Assembly (NCBI RefSeq): GCF_000733855.1
Contig: NZ_JPOJ01000001.1
Location: 1,488,001-1,552,000, forward strand
From: Methylomicrobium agile
Lineage (GTDB): Bacteria > Pseudomonadota > Gammaproteobacteria > Methylococcales > Methylomonadaceae
DNA length: 64,000 bases
Reading direction: 5' to 3'
Position numbers and translations under genes: made by a program. Below are positions 15,502-24,638 of this stretch, in pieces. The notes beneath the pieces are model-generated. The model did no database searches. It saw nothing but the letters and a program-made list of their open reading frames with translations, and was not told where the DNA came from. The stretch's first letter is position 1; each line of letters starts with the position of its first letter.

Positions 15502-16131
15502 TTACGAGTTTTTCAAAACGATGTGATAAATGACATTGCCGGCGTCGCGGCAGCGGTCGATCGCCTTTTCCAGAATTTCGAACAAATTCATCTTGATCAG
15601 ATAACGGATCGGATCGGATTCATTCGCGTAGGCATCCCGGTACAATTCGAGGATCTGGCGGTCGGCCTCGCCTTCGATCGCGTGCAGCCGATCGTTCAAT
15701 TTTTTGATCCGGTCCAGATCCATGCCGTACCGCAACAATCCGATCATCTGTTGCAAAACTTCGCAGGCCTGTTCCAGCATGGCGGCGCGGCTCGCGAAAT
15801 CCACGTCGCCGATTCGCGCCAGGGCAAGCGTGTAACGCTCCGCAAATTTTTCCACGATCTTGGGAATTTTATAGAGCGCGCCGTTCAGGGCTTCGATATC
15901 TTCGCGTTCGAGTACGGTAACGAAAGTGTCGACCAGTTCTTCGCTGATCTGCGCGGCCAAATCCTTTTCCTGGCGGCGCGCCTGTTTAAACTTTTCCAGC
16001 GATTGCTGCGATGCGGGCGTACTCAAAAGTTCGATCAGCGCCCTGGTCGACGCACGCGCGGATTCCGCACTGGCTTCGAGGAGGCTGTAAAACTTGTCGC
16101 CTTTGCCGAAGATAGTTTGCAATGAAAACAT
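15502..16131 (-). CDS. DUF47 (TIGR00153) PhoU-like protein
   Basis: A 209-residue soluble helical protein of the DUF47 family, distantly related to PhoU and found beside Pit transporters, where it modulates phosphate uptake. Recognisable parts are FSLQTIFGKGDKFYSLLEA at the start, a helical E/D-rich bundle with TVLEREDIEALNGALYKI, and IHAIEGEADR-like HAIEGEADRQILELYRDA. It is upstream of pit in the same operon. The start ATG at 16131 gives the normal family length. Confidence 0.9.
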   Translation of the reverse strand: MFSLQTIFGKGDKFYSLLEASAESARASTRALIELLSTPASQQSLEKFKQARRQEKDLAAQISEELVDTFVTVLEREDIEALNGALYKIPKIVEKFAERYTLALARIGDVDFASRAAMLEQACEVLQQMIGLLRYGMDLDRIKKLNDRLHAIEGEADRQILELYRDAYANESDPIRYLIKMNLFEILEKAIDRCRDAGNVIYHIVLKNS

Positions 16132-16389
16132 GGTTTCTTCCTTATTTTTGCCCCGTAAGGCTTTGCTAATTCTCTCCCATTATCGCATAACCTGTTGGCT
16201 GAATATGAGAAGTTTTGGGGATGCCGATGCGTGCGAGGGCGAGCAAACGCCACAAGAACTATTGCCGCCGGGAGCAAGCCGGCCGGTCGAATACCCTGCC
16301 AGCCGAAAATAGGCGCTTTTACGGCGCGTTTTGAAAATCAAAGCGGTCGATCGAAAACCATGAACAAGAGGAAAATTTATCGTTGTTTG

Positions 16390-16425
16390 TTTTCAATATT
16401 TCAATCATTGTTGTATAGTTAATAT
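16390..16425 (+). promoter_or_regulatory. Probable promoter/operator of arsR, leaderless start
   Basis: TATAGT at 16414-16419 is a good -10 box, with TTTTCA at 16390-16395 as a poor -35 at 18-base spacing. The -10 box ends only 6 bases before the arsR ATG, and no Shine-Dalgarno sequence precedes it, so transcription probably begins at or near the A of the start codon. The AT-rich partial dyad around ATCATTG..TATAGTT would suit autorepression by ArsR. Confidence 0.45.
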
Positions 16426-16764
16426 ATGGATAAACAACTCGCCACTTCCCTTTTCGAATCCTTGGCCTCCGGCATCCGGCTGGATGTGTTCCGGCTTCTG
16501 GTCAAGCACGCGCCTGCCGGCCTGGTGGCCGGGGAAATCGCCGCACTGCTGGCCCTGCCGCCCACCAACCTGTCTTTCCATCTGAAGGCCATGACCCATG
16601 CGGGCCTGCTCAACGTAACCCAGGAAGGCCGGTATCAGCGTTACCGCGCCAATCTGCCGGTGATGCAGGCGCTGATCGATTATTTGACTGCCGAATGCTG
16701 CAGCGGCCATGCAGAGCAATGCTTCGATGCAGAGCCGGCGAAGACCTGCCGCGGCAACCCCTAA
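16426..16764 (+). CDS. arsR: ArsR-family arsenic-responsive repressor
   Basis: A 112-residue winged-helix repressor. SLFESLASGIRLDVFRLLVKHAPAGL starts the fold, and LPPTNLSFHLKAMTHAGLL is the recognition helix region. Unlike E. coli ArsR there is no Cys pair in the DNA-binding part; instead AECCSGHAEQC at the C-terminus (near residues 91-99) gives the Cys cluster seen in Acidithiobacillus-type ArsR. It would repress the downstream ars genes and release on binding As(III). It is the first gene of a partly decayed ars operon. Confidence 0.92.
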   Translation: MDKQLATSLFESLASGIRLDVFRLLVKHAPAGLVAGEIAALLALPPTNLSFHLKAMTHAGLLNVTQEGRYQRYRANLPVMQALIDYLTAECCSGHAEQCFDAEPAKTCRGNP

Positions 16765-16787
16765 TTTTCATCAAAGGACGAGCTTCC

Positions 16788-17291
16788 ATGAACGTTTTGT
16801 TCTTATGCACCGGCAATTCCTGCCGTTCGATCCTCGGCGAAGCCACCTTCAACCATCTGGCGCCGCCCGGCTGGCAGGCGATGAGCGCCGGCAGCAAACC
16901 GACCGGCAAAGTGCATCCGCGTTCGCTGGCGCTGCTGGAACGCGAAGGGATTTCCACCGAAGGCTATTTCAGCAAATCCTGGAACGCTCTGCCGGCGACA
17001 CCCGACATCGTACTCAGCGTCTGCGGCAATACCGCCAACGAAACCTGCCCGGTCTATCTCGGGCCTGCAGTGCGCAGCCACTGGGGCGTCGAAGATCCCG
17101 CCCATGCCGAAGGCGGCGACGAAGAAATCGACGCCGCCTTTATGAAGGCATATCGCATCTTGCGCTACCGCATCGAGCAGTTTCTGCGGCTGCCTTTAAA
17201 CGCGCTGCAGCAGGATCGTGGCCGCTTGAAAACCGAACTGGACCGCATCGGAACCTTGCTTCCCTCATCGCTTGCCGGAGAATCCGCATGA
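16788..17291 (+). CDS. arsC: Arsenate reductase, low-molecular-weight phosphatase type
   Basis: A 167-residue reductase converting arsenate to arsenite. The phosphatase-like P-loop [10 protein letters not shown] is at residues 6-15 (catalytic Cys near 7), with a second Cys pair further on ([14 protein letters not shown]), which form the disulfide relay of the thioredoxin-coupled class. The Asp loop is VEDPAHAEG. The ATG at 16788 gives the family N-terminus; a longer frame upstream is arsR overlap. The gene looks intact, although the arsenite exporter downstream is broken, so arsenite made here would need another exporter. Confidence 0.93.
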   Translation: MNVLFLCTGNSCRSILGEATFNHLAPPGWQAMSAGSKPTGKVHPRSLALLEREGISTEGYFSKSWNALPATPDIVLSVCGNTANETCPVYLGPAVRSHWGVEDPAHAEGGDEEIDAAFMKAYRILRYRIEQFLRLPLNALQQDRGRLKTELDRIGTLLPSSLAGESA

Positions 17292-17431
17292 AGCGCTTTC
17301 GTCTTCATATCGCCATAGACGATCTTTAACGGAATATCGCTTTCTACAGCGCCCTATTTCAGGCCGAATCCAGCGTAATTCGGGAAGATTACGCCAAATT
17401 CGACTTCCCGATCGGCTCGGTTCCCTCATGA
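17288..17431 (+). pseudogene. Remnant of ArsI/CadI-like glyoxalase-fold gene
   Basis: Starting at the ATG overlapping arsC, the frame reads [13 protein letters not shown], a TAA stop at 17327-17329, then in the same frame [24 protein letters not shown]. This is the N-terminal half of the ArsI/CadI family of vicinal-oxygen-chelate proteins (C-As lyases) of about 150 residues. After DYAKF the match ends and a stop follows at 17429, so the gene has an internal nonsense codon and has lost the rest. It cannot make the enzyme. Confidence 0.8.
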
Positions 17432-18081
17432 ACATACCTCGTTGCCCCGCTCCCCGCTTGTCGTTCCCGGATCGCTTTCTGACGCTCTGGATTTTTATGG
17501 CTATGGCGCTTGGCGTAGGAATCGGATTTCTATGGCCGGAACCAATTCAACAATTCAATCGAGCCGTTTCGGTCGGAACGACCAATCTCCCGATTGCAGC
17601 CGGCCTGATTCTGATGATGTACCCGCCGTTGGCCAAGGCGCGCCACGAAGCGCTGGGCGATGTGTTTCGGGATTGGCGGGTGCTGGGCCTGTCGCTGCTG
17701 CAGAACTGGATCATCGGGCCGGTGCTGATGTTCGCGCTGGCGGTCGTATTTCTGCGCGATTATCCGGAATACATGGCTGGCCTGATTCTGATCGGGCTGG
17801 CCCGCTGCATCGCAATGGTGATCGTCTGAAACGAACTGGCGCGCGGCGATAATGAATACGCGGCCGGTCTGGTGGCGTTCTTGGCGTTTACGGCGGCCAG
17901 CAATAATTTCGAGCTGGCCATTGCCGTGGCGGTAGCGGTATTCGGCATCCACAGCGGCGCCGCCTTTGCGGCAGTCATCGGTCCGCTGATCGAAGTGCCG
18001 GTGATGATCGGACGGGTCAATGTGGCGTTTCTCTTTAAAAAACGGTTATACGGGCGAACATGGCAGCCTATGCACCGATAG
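17428..18081 (+). pseudogene. Decayed ACR3 arsenite exporter
   Basis: The N-terminal half is an ordinary ACR3 carrier: [20 protein letters not shown], a run of membrane helices, and [11 protein letters not shown]. The next codon, Trp in normal ACR3 (MVIVWNELA), is TGA at 17827-17829. Translation after it continues [17 protein letters not shown] and then jumps to [20 protein letters not shown] and [14 protein letters not shown], so about 100 residues in the middle of the carrier are missing. A nonsense codon plus an internal deletion means the exporter is dead. Confidence 0.92.
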
Positions 18082-18294
18082 CCTCTCCGTTGCCGGAACA
18101 GCTTTAAGGCAAAGTTCGCCGATGAATTTGTCGGGCGCCCGTTGGTCTATGGTTTGAAAAATCGCCGATTCTTCGGTAAACCGATGTCCTGGGTGCGGCC
18201 GAGCACCATCGATTGCAATTCTCCGCCTTCCTGTCGATAATGCGGTGACTCGGGGCATTGCCTCCGGTTCCGATCACAACCGCGCATTATTGTC

Positions 18295-19200
18295 ATGCAT
18301 ACAGAGCATCATTCTCACCCACACTCGCACGCGCCGAATTACGGCCGCGCTTTCGCCGTCGGAATCCTGCTGAACTCGATTTTCATCGCCGCCGAAGTCG
18401 TATACGGATTCCTTTCGCACTCCCTGGCGCTAATCGCGGATGCGGGACACAATCTCGGCGACGTATTGGGACTGTTTCTCGCCTGGGGAGCAACCGCGTT
18501 GAGCCGCCGCGCCGCCACCGAACGGCACAGTTACGGCCTGCAGCGCGCGTCGGTGCTGGCCGCACTCGCCAATGCGGTGTTATTGCTGGTCGCGGTCGGC
18601 GCGATCATCCTGGAAGCGGTCCAACGTCTCGAAACGCCCTCCCCGATCGCCGCCGACACGGTGATCTGGGTCGCGGTGGCAGGGATCGTGATCAACGCAG
18701 GCACGGCGATGATGTTCATGTCCGGACGCAAGAGCGACTTGAACATCCGCGGCGCGTTCCTGCACATGGCCGCCGATGCGCTGGTCTCCGCCGGAGTCGT
18801 CGCAGGCGCCGCCGTCATTCTATTCACCGGCTGGCAATGGGTGGATCCGGCGCTCAGCCTCATACTGGCATTGACCATCATCTACAGCTCGTGGCGGCTG
18901 TTGTGGGATTCGCTGAATCTGGCGCTGGACGCGGTTCCCGAAGGCATCGATGCGGCGGCGGTGCGCGCCTACCTGCTCGGACTGCCTGCGGTAACCGATG
19001 TGCACCACCTGCATATCTGGGGCCTCAGTACCACCCAGGCGGCACTGACCGTGCACTTGGTGCTTACCGATGATTCTCGGAGCAATGCTTTGCTGCATCA
19101 GATCAATCACGATTTACATGACCGCTTCGGCATCGGCCACGCGACGATTCAGTTCGAATCCGCCGGCGAAGCCGCCTGCCATTCCGAACAATGTTATTAG
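18295..19200 (+). CDS. Cation diffusion facilitator, CzcD/ZitB type
   Basis: A 301-residue Zn/Cd/Co efflux antiporter. The His-rich N-terminus (HTEHHSHPHSH) precedes six membrane helices. Zn-site residues are visible in LIADAGHNLGD (TM2) and AFLHMAADALVS (TM5), the HDxxD-type pair HNLGD/HMAAD. The cytoplasmic C-terminal domain contains HHLHIWGLSTTQAALTVHLV. The tail has a further Cys/His group (CHSEQCY). It follows the decayed ars genes, suggesting a former metal-resistance island. No metal regulator of its own is visible. Confidence 0.93.
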   Translation: MHTEHHSHPHSHAPNYGRAFAVGILLNSIFIAAEVVYGFLSHSLALIADAGHNLGDVLGLFLAWGATALSRRAATERHSYGLQRASVLAALANAVLLLVAVGAIILEAVQRLETPSPIAADTVIWVAVAGIVINAGTAMMFMSGRKSDLNIRGAFLHMAADALVSAGVVAGAAVILFTGWQWVDPALSLILALTIIYSSWRLLWDSLNLALDAVPEGIDAAAVRAYLLGLPAVTDVHHLHIWGLSTTQAALTVHLVLTDDSRSNALLHQINHDLHDRFGIGHATIQFESAGEAACHSEQCY

Positions 19201-19217
19201 CGGCGGAAGAGACGACG

Positions 19218-19826
19218 TTAGTCATCGAGCAACCCTAACGCATCCTCGACCTGCCGAAGGGTCACGTCGACATCGTGCAGCCGCCTGAACGCCTGCCGCA
19301 AACGGACGGGATCCCGGGTGTCGAGCCGCATTTTCTCGATCAGGCTCGACAGATCTTCATTGACCGCCCAGGGATAGATAATCCACCGCCATTCGCCGAT
19401 CGTCCCGGCATAATGATCCGGCACGAATTCGGAGACGGTTTTCAATTGCATCGCCGCCGTATGCAAGGAACGGGACGTTCCGGATCTACGGAGATGCTCG
19501 ACCGCGACCGCGAAGGTCTCGCCGCTGTCGCACACATCGTCGACCAGCAGCACGTCGCGTCCGTTGATGTCGGCATTCAAAGGATATTTGACCAGCACCT
19601 CGCGCTGTTTTTGCGCGCCGCGGTAATGCTCGATCTTCAAGGCAGTCAGGTCGGAAACGCCCAGCATGTCCGACAACAGCCGCCCCGGAATATACCCGCC
19701 TCGCGCGATCGCCACGATCATATCGACCGGGGCCCCGGCGGTGCGGATCTTCCGCGCCGCCTCCCGGCATAGACGGTAAACTTCTTCCCACGTGACCAGG
19801 GTGCAAGGCATGGTTTCGGGCATCAT
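19218..19826 (-). CDS. Type I phosphoribosyltransferase
   Basis: A 202-residue purine-type phosphoribosyltransferase. VDMIVAIARGGYIPGRLLSDMLG holds the pyrophosphate loop, and DVLLVDDVCDSGETF is the PRPP-binding motif. TAAMQLKTVSEFVPDHYAG and the WIIYPWAVNEDL block match the archaeal/bacterial hypoxanthine or xanthine type. The start at 19826 is preferred to 19874 because GAGGA precedes it. It is separate from the pur genes at 21-24 kb but could salvage purines. Confidence 0.8.
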   Translation of the reverse strand: MMPETMPCTLVTWEEVYRLCREAARKIRTAGAPVDMIVAIARGGYIPGRLLSDMLGVSDLTALKIEHYRGAQKQREVLVKYPLNADINGRDVLLVDDVCDSGETFAVAVEHLRRSGTSRSLHTAAMQLKTVSEFVPDHYAGTIGEWRWIIYPWAVNEDLSSLIEKMRLDTRDPVRLRQAFRRLHDVDVTLRQVEDALGLLDD

Positions 19827-20129
19827 AGACAAATCCTCGTTGTATATAGACCGCGTTCCGGTGACCGATAGCATAACACCGTTGCGTCAAACGGCATCCG
19901 GAGAGAAGGCCGGCAGATTTAAGCGGGGAGCCTGCTTGGCAGGGATTCGGCGCGCGCTTGTCTCCCCGGCAACGGGCCTTTCAGACATCGGCTTTCAGCG
20001 AGTCGAACGTCAGCGAAGCGGAATGGAACGGAAGAATACCGCGATGCGTTGCAGGTGAAACGGGAGGAAAAAATAGGAGAGGAGTCAGGGCGCCGTCACG
20101 CACCCTGAGCGCTCAACGCGGCAGCAGCA
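19827..20129. other. Intergenic region, nothing recognised
   Basis: About 300 bases between the phosphoribosyltransferase start and the mlaC-like stop. I see no gene, RNA or clear repeat. Confidence 0.3.
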
Positions 20130-20762
20130 TCAGGAACCTTTGCCGCTTAACGCTTCGGCGTTACGTTTGGCGAGAGAATCGTTCAGCGCGCTCAACGAAC
20201 CTTTCTTCTGAATGTCCTCGCTGAAACTCGAACGGTAATTGGTCACCAGGCTCACGCCTTCGATGATGATGTCGTACACCTTCCAGCCGCCTTTTCCTTG
20301 AAACATCCGGTAATTGACCTGCACCGGCTTTTGTCCCGGCTGCAGGACTTCGGTTTTGACGACGACCTTTTTGCCGTCGCCTGCATCGATCGGCTGAAAA
20401 TGGAGCGTCCAGTTGGCGTATTCGACGAAGGCCCGGGAATAAGACCGGATCAGCAGCGTCCGGAATTCGTTCTTGAAGCGTTCACGTTCGGCAAGGGACG
20501 CGGTTTTCCAGTGCTTGCCCAAAACCAGAGGCGCGATCACGTCGAAGTCGGCATGCGGGTAGATCACGCCGTCCACGAAGCGGGTCACCTGCGCAAAATC
20601 GCGGGTGAACGCCTTGTCTTGAAAACGCTGGCGCAACTGCTCCGAAACGTTCTGAATCACCTGCTGCGGCTCCTGCAAGCCGCCGGCCGCCGCGTTGGTC
20701 ATCGGGATCAGCCCCAGCATGACCAGGGCGAACAGCGCATATTTTTTTATCAGGTTTTGCAT
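20130..20762 (-). CDS. mlaC: MlaC/Ttg2D family phospholipid-binding protein
   Basis: A 210-residue periplasmic lipid shuttle of the Mla retrograde phospholipid system. The signal peptide is NLIKKYALFALVMLGLIPMTNA. QVTRFVDGVIYPHADFDVIA and HWKTASLAERERFKNEFRTLL are typical, and GWKVYDIIIEGVSLVTNYRSSF is the family hallmark. The rest of the mla operon is not adjacent, so the gene stands alone here. The protein would pass phospholipid between the outer-membrane and inner-membrane Mla complexes. Confidence 0.9.
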   Translation of the reverse strand: MQNLIKKYALFALVMLGLIPMTNAAAGGLQEPQQVIQNVSEQLRQRFQDKAFTRDFAQVTRFVDGVIYPHADFDVIAPLVLGKHWKTASLAERERFKNEFRTLLIRSYSRAFVEYANWTLHFQPIDAGDGKKVVVKTEVLQPGQKPVQVNYRMFQGKGGWKVYDIIIEGVSLVTNYRSSFSEDIQKKGSLSALNDSLAKRNAEALSGKGS

Positions 20763-20930
20763 GATTGATTATCCTGTCGGAATAATGAAAAAATCAGAAA
20801 AATGCTTTTCCAGGCGGAATATACTTCGCCGGCATTAACAGGGACTGAATTTCGGATCATCGTTCGTTAATGGGCCGCGTTTTATCCGCTTGCCGGAAGT
20901 GAGGCCTGCCAGATCTTATTGACAAGCAAT

Positions 20931-21010
20931 GTAGGATGTGCTGAACGAAGGGAAGCGCATCGTTCGCGTTATATCTCGGCCGATGCGCCTCGTTCCTCGG
21001 CACATCCTAC
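20931..21010. repeat. Inverted-repeat element, GTAGGATGTGC ends
   Basis: GTAGGATGTGC (20931-20941) and GCACATCCTAC (21000-21010) are perfect inverted copies at the ends of an 80-base element with an inner stem (GCGCATCG with CGATGCGC). It stands between mlaC and purD, upstream of mlaC. It belongs to the GTAGG...CCTAC set. Confidence 0.8.
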
Positions 21011-21024
21011 GGCTTTTGTAGACC

Positions 21025-21152
21025 TTGTAGGGCGGATTCGCCGCCAGGCAATCCGCCATCACATTCAGCGATCCGTCATCCTGCGGCGGAACCCGGCAGA
21101 GCCGGTTCCGCCTTACGGATTGGCGTTTTGCTATCGCGAAAACGCCCTACAA
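21025..21152. repeat. Inverted-repeat element, TTGTAGGGCG ends
   Basis: TTGTAGGGCG (21025-21034) and CGCCCTACAA (21143-21152) bound a 128-base segment with inner inverted stretches (GGCGGAA/TTCCGCC, GGAACCCGG/CCGGTTCC-like). It directly follows the element at 20931, and the two fill most of the 443-base gap between mlaC and purD. Confidence 0.75.
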
Positions 21153-21205
21153 CACTGCGCTTCATAACGCTTGACGTGAATAACCGTATCTACATCAACT
21201 CTCGC

Positions 21206-22489
21206 CTACAAATTCCGATCGATGGCTTTAAAACCGATATCGGTCCGGTAATAAACGTTGTCCCAATCGATGTTGCGGACCAGGCGATAGGCCTTGTTCT
21301 GGGCTTCGGCGATCGTGTCGCCGAGCGCACAGGCGCAGAGCACGCGGCCGCCGGCGGTGACGATGTCTTTGCCAGATCGCGAAGTGCCGGCGTGGAAGAC
21401 TTTCATGTCCTTATTTGCCGTGGTCTGAAGCCCGCTGATCGCCGCGCCTTTCCGGTAAGCATCGGGATAACCGCCGGCCGCCATTACCACGCCGAGCGCG
21501 GCGCGCGGGTCCCACTCGCTGGTAACTCGATCAAGCCTGCCTTCCAGCGCCGCCTCGCAAAGTTCGACCAAATCGCTCTTCATCCGCATCATGATCGGCT
21601 GGGTTTCGGGGTCGCCGAAGCGGCAGTTGTATTCGAGCACCTTGATCGAACCGTCGGCGGCGATCATCAGCCCCGCGTACAGGAAGCCGGTGTACGGCAG
21701 GCCATCTTCGGCCATCCCTTTCAGGGTCGGCTCGATCACTTCGTTCATCACGCGCCGGTGAATTTCGGGCGTCACGACCGGCGCGGGCGAATAGGCGCCC
21801 ATGCCGCCGGTGTTCGGGCCCTTGTCGCCGTCGTCGCGGGCCTTGTGGTCCTGCGAGGTCGCCATCGCGAGCGCATGCTGACCATCGGCCATTACGATAA
21901 AGCTGGCTTCTTCGCCCTGCAGAAACTCTTCGATCACGACCCGACTGCCGGCTTCGCCGAACACATTGCCGGACAGCATGTCTTCGACGGCGGCGACCGC
22001 TTCGGCTTCGGTCTGCGCGACGATCACGCCTTTGCCGGCCGCAAGCCCGTCGGCTTTTACCACGATCGGCGCACCCTGCTCCCTAATGTAAGCGATGGCG
22101 CGATCCTTATCCGTGAAAGTCTGATAGGCGGCGGTCGGAATCTGGTGGCGGACCATGAAATCCTTGCAGAAGCTTTTCGAGCCTTCGAGCTGCGCCGCCG
22201 CGGCGGGTGGACCGAAACATTTGAGGCCGGCTTCCCGGAAGCGATCGACGATCCCCAGCACCAGAGGCACCTCGGGACCGACGATGGTCAGGCCGATCGC
22301 GTGTTGTTTCGCGAAGTCGAGCAAGCCTGAAATGTCGTCGACCGCGATCGCAACGTTTTCGATGCCGGGCTCCAGCGCTGTACCCGCGTTGCCGGGCGCA
22401 ACGAAGACTTTTTCGGCTTTCGGGGATTGTTTGGCCTTCCAGGCCAGGGCGTGTTCACGGCCGCCGCTGCCGACGATGAGAATCTGCAT
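21206..22489 (-). CDS. purD: Phosphoribosylamine-glycine ligase
   Basis: A 427-residue ATP-grasp enzyme for step two of purine synthesis (phosphoribosylamine + glycine + ATP to GAR). The N-terminus MQILIVGSGGREHALAWK is the standard start, so the ATG at 22489 is chosen over the upstream codon at 22501. The GPEVPLVLGIVDRF, VVKADGLAAGKGV and YNCRFGDPETQPIMMR blocks are all typical; the last is the family signature. It is the downstream gene of the purH-purD pair, with an inverted-repeat element in between. Confidence 0.98.
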   Translation of the reverse strand: MQILIVGSGGREHALAWKAKQSPKAEKVFVAPGNAGTALEPGIENVAIAVDDISGLLDFAKQHAIGLTIVGPEVPLVLGIVDRFREAGLKCFGPPAAAAQLEGSKSFCKDFMVRHQIPTAAYQTFTDKDRAIAYIREQGAPIVVKADGLAAGKGVIVAQTEAEAVAAVEDMLSGNVFGEAGSRVVIEEFLQGEEASFIVMADGQHALAMATSQDHKARDDGDKGPNTGGMGAYSPAPVVTPEIHRRVMNEVIEPTLKGMAEDGLPYTGFLYAGLMIAADGSIKVLEYNCRFGDPETQPIMMRMKSDLVELCEAALEGRLDRVTSEWDPRAALGVVMAAGGYPDAYRKGAAISGLQTTANKDMKVFHAGTSRSGKDIVTAGGRVLCACALGDTIAEAQNKAYRLVRNIDWDNVYYRTDIGFKAIDRNL

Positions 22490-22530
22490 AATGTTCAGCA
22501 AGAAAAGTTATAAACGGTAGAAGAGAAAAA

Positions 22531-22677
22531 ATGTAGGGTGGATTACGGTGCGCACTTGGATGGCATCTATTATGGTCGCGCGCCGTAACCCGCCAGGTTG
22601 CCAGGCGGGTTCGACGCGCGGAAAACTCTGCCTAACTCAGAAGGTAAAGAGCACAGCGCGTCGAACCCACCCTACAT
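22531..22677. repeat. Inverted-repeat element between purH and purD, ATGTAGGGTGG ends
   Basis: ATGTAGGGTGG (22531-22541) and CCACCCTACAT (22667-22677) are perfect inverted ends of a 147-base element lying in the short gap of the purH-purD operon. The inside contains a GCGCGCCG/GCGCG dyad and a GCCTGGCAACCTGGCGGG dyad (AACCCGCCAGG, CCAGGCGGGTT). The transcript would cross it, so it may affect purD expression or mRNA stability. Confidence 0.8.
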
Positions 22678-22685
22678 TTTATCGA

Positions 22686-24245
22686 TTAATGCCTGAAGTG
22701 GCGCATGCCGGTAAAGACCATCGCCATGCCATGCTCGTCGGCCGCGGCGATCACTTCTTCGTCGCGGATCGAGCCGCCGGGGTGAATGACTGCGGTAATG
22801 CCGGCCTGGGCAGCGGCATCGATGCCGTCCCGAAATGGGAAGAACGCATCCGAAGCCATGACCGAGCCGGACACTACCAATCCTTCGTCGGCCGCCTTGA
22901 TCCCGGCGATCTTCGCCGAATAGACCCGGCTCATCTGCCCCGCGCCGATGCCGATCGTCTGCCGGTCTTTGCCGTAGACGATCGCATTCGACTTGACGAA
23001 TTTGGCGACTTTCCAAACGAACAGCAGGTCGCCGAGCTCTTCGGCGGTCGGCGCGCGCTTGCTGACGACCTGGATGTCGTGCACGCCGATCCGGCCGTTG
23101 TCCCGGTTCTGCACCAACAGACCGCCCGCAACGCGCTTGAAATCGAAGCCGGGCGTCTCACTACTTTGCCAGGCGCCGGATTCGAGCACGCGCACGTTCT
23201 GTTTCGCCGCGAGCACGTTCCGCGCCGCCTGGCCGACCGCCGGCGCGATGATCACCTCGACGAACTGGCGCTTGACGATTTCGGCCGCGGTGGCTTCGTC
23301 GAGCTCGCGGTTGAAGGCGATGATCCCACCGAACGCCGAGGTCGGGTCGGTCGCATAGGCGCGGTCGTAAGCCGCAAGCAGCGAATCGGCTTCGGCAACG
23401 CCGCAGGGATTGGCATGCTTGACGATCACGCAGGTCGGCTTTTGGTCGAACGACTTCACGCATTCGAGCGCGGCATCCGCATCGGCGATGTTGTTGTAAG
23501 AAAGCGCCTTGCCCTGCAGTTGCGCCGCCGCCGCGATCGTGCCGGCGGGCGGATTTTTTTCCTGGTAGAACGCCGCGGCCTGATGCGGATTCTCGCCGTA
23601 GCGCATCGTTTCTTTCAGATAAAACTGCAGATTCAGCGTGTCGGGGAACGGCTGTTCGTTGATCTTGGCGAGATAGCTCGCGATCGCAGTGTCGTAGCGC
23701 GCGGTATGCGCGAAACTGGTCAACGACAGTTTAAAGCGGGTCGCCTGGCTCAAGCCATTGTGTTGGGCCTTCAGTTCGGCCAGCACCGGAGCGTAATCGG
23801 CCGGCTCGACCACGACCGCGACATCGTTATAGTTTTTCGCGGCGGCGCGGATCATCGTCGGTCCGCCGATATCGATGTTTTCGATGGCGGTTTCCAGATC
23901 GCAATCCGGCTTGCCGATCGTCTGCTCGAACGGGTACAGGTTGACCACGACCAAGTCGATCGGCTCGATCCCATGCGCGGCCATCACTTGGTCGTCGATG
24001 CCGCGCCGGCCCAGAATCCCGCCGTGAATCTTCGGATGCAGCGTCTTCACGCGGCCGTCCATCATCTCGGGAAAACCGGTATGCTCGGAAACGTCGGTCA
24101 CCGGAATCTTGTTTTCCGCCAAGGTTTTGGCGGTGCCGCCGGTGGACAGGATGACGATGCCGAGCTCGCTGAGTTCGCGGCAGAAATCGACGATTCCGGT
24201 CTTATCGGAAACGCTGACCAGCGCGCGTTTGATCGTTTTATTCAT
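22686..24245 (-). CDS. purH: Bifunctional AICAR transformylase/IMP cyclohydrolase
   Basis: A 519-residue enzyme for the last two purine steps. The IMP cyclohydrolase part is N-terminal ([47 protein letters not shown]), and the transformylase part follows with [25 protein letters not shown] and the Lys-His pair typical of the active site. The C-terminus ends FTGMRHFRH. Standard length. It lies downstream of fis and upstream of purD. Confidence 0.98.
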   Translation of the reverse strand: MNKTIKRALVSVSDKTGIVDFCRELSELGIVILSTGGTAKTLAENKIPVTDVSEHTGFPEMMDGRVKTLHPKIHGGILGRRGIDDQVMAAHGIEPIDLVVVNLYPFEQTIGKPDCDLETAIENIDIGGPTMIRAAAKNYNDVAVVVEPADYAPVLAELKAQHNGLSQATRFKLSLTSFAHTARYDTAIASYLAKINEQPFPDTLNLQFYLKETMRYGENPHQAAAFYQEKNPPAGTIAAAAQLQGKALSYNNIADADAALECVKSFDQKPTCVIVKHANPCGVAEADSLLAAYDRAYATDPTSAFGGIIAFNRELDEATAAEIVKRQFVEVIIAPAVGQAARNVLAAKQNVRVLESGAWQSSETPGFDFKRVAGGLLVQNRDNGRIGVHDIQVVSKRAPTAEELGDLLFVWKVAKFVKSNAIVYGKDRQTIGIGAGQMSRVYSAKIAGIKAADEGLVVSGSVMASDAFFPFRDGIDAAAQAGITAVIHPGGSIRDEEVIAAADEHGMAMVFTGMRHFRH

Positions 24246-24292
24246 GGGTAATTGAAAAGGTGGAAAAAAATCGAGAAGTAAAAAATTTCGGA

Positions 24293-24619
24293 TCAGGACA
24301 AACCGTATTGCTCCAGCTTTTTGCGCAGCGTGCTGCGGCTCAGGCCCAGCGCCTTCGCGGCTTTGGTCTGGTTATAGCCGCAATGGCGCAAAGCCGACTC
24401 GAGCAAAGGTTTTTCGATTTCGTTCATGACGATCGCATAAAGATTGGCGACGTCGTGATCCTTCATCTGTGCAAAGTACAGATCGATGGCCTGCTTGACG
24501 TGCGCCGACAAGGGAATCGAGTGCGTAGCGTTGGGGTCCAAGTGAGTTTCTCTTTTTTCTAGCTGACCGCTGGGTCCGCGGTCAAATCTGTCTGTGGGGG
24601 AGTTATCGGATGTTTCCAT
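24293..24619 (-). CDS. fis: DNA-binding protein Fis
   Basis: A 108-residue nucleoid-associated regulator. The C-terminal 60 residues are the Fis helix-turn-helix: [22 protein letters not shown], then [20 protein letters not shown]. The N-terminus is longer than in E. coli Fis (98 residues). The gene follows dusB by 19 bases on the minus strand, the standard dusB-fis operon of gammaproteobacteria, and is followed by purH and purD as in pseudomonads. Confidence 0.97.
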   Translation of the reverse strand: METSDNSPTDRFDRGPSGQLEKRETHLDPNATHSIPLSAHVKQAIDLYFAQMKDHDVANLYAIVMNEIEKPLLESALRHCGYNQTKAAKALGLSRSTLRKKLEQYGLS

Positions 24620-24638
24620 AAAATGTTCAACCCGACGG

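Noticed and set aside
17872-18081. Separate small gene of 69 codons
   Set aside because: It is the C-terminal remnant of the ACR3 pseudogene, not an independent gene.
18046-18258. Minus-strand 70-codon frame
   Set aside because: No family signal; overlaps the ACR3 remnant. The stretch 18082-18290 may hold further decayed ars-region DNA, but I could not identify it.
23001-23358. Long frames on the opposite strand of purH and purD
   Set aside because: They follow the reading frames of high-GC genes on the other strand, have no starts with ribosome sites and no family motif.
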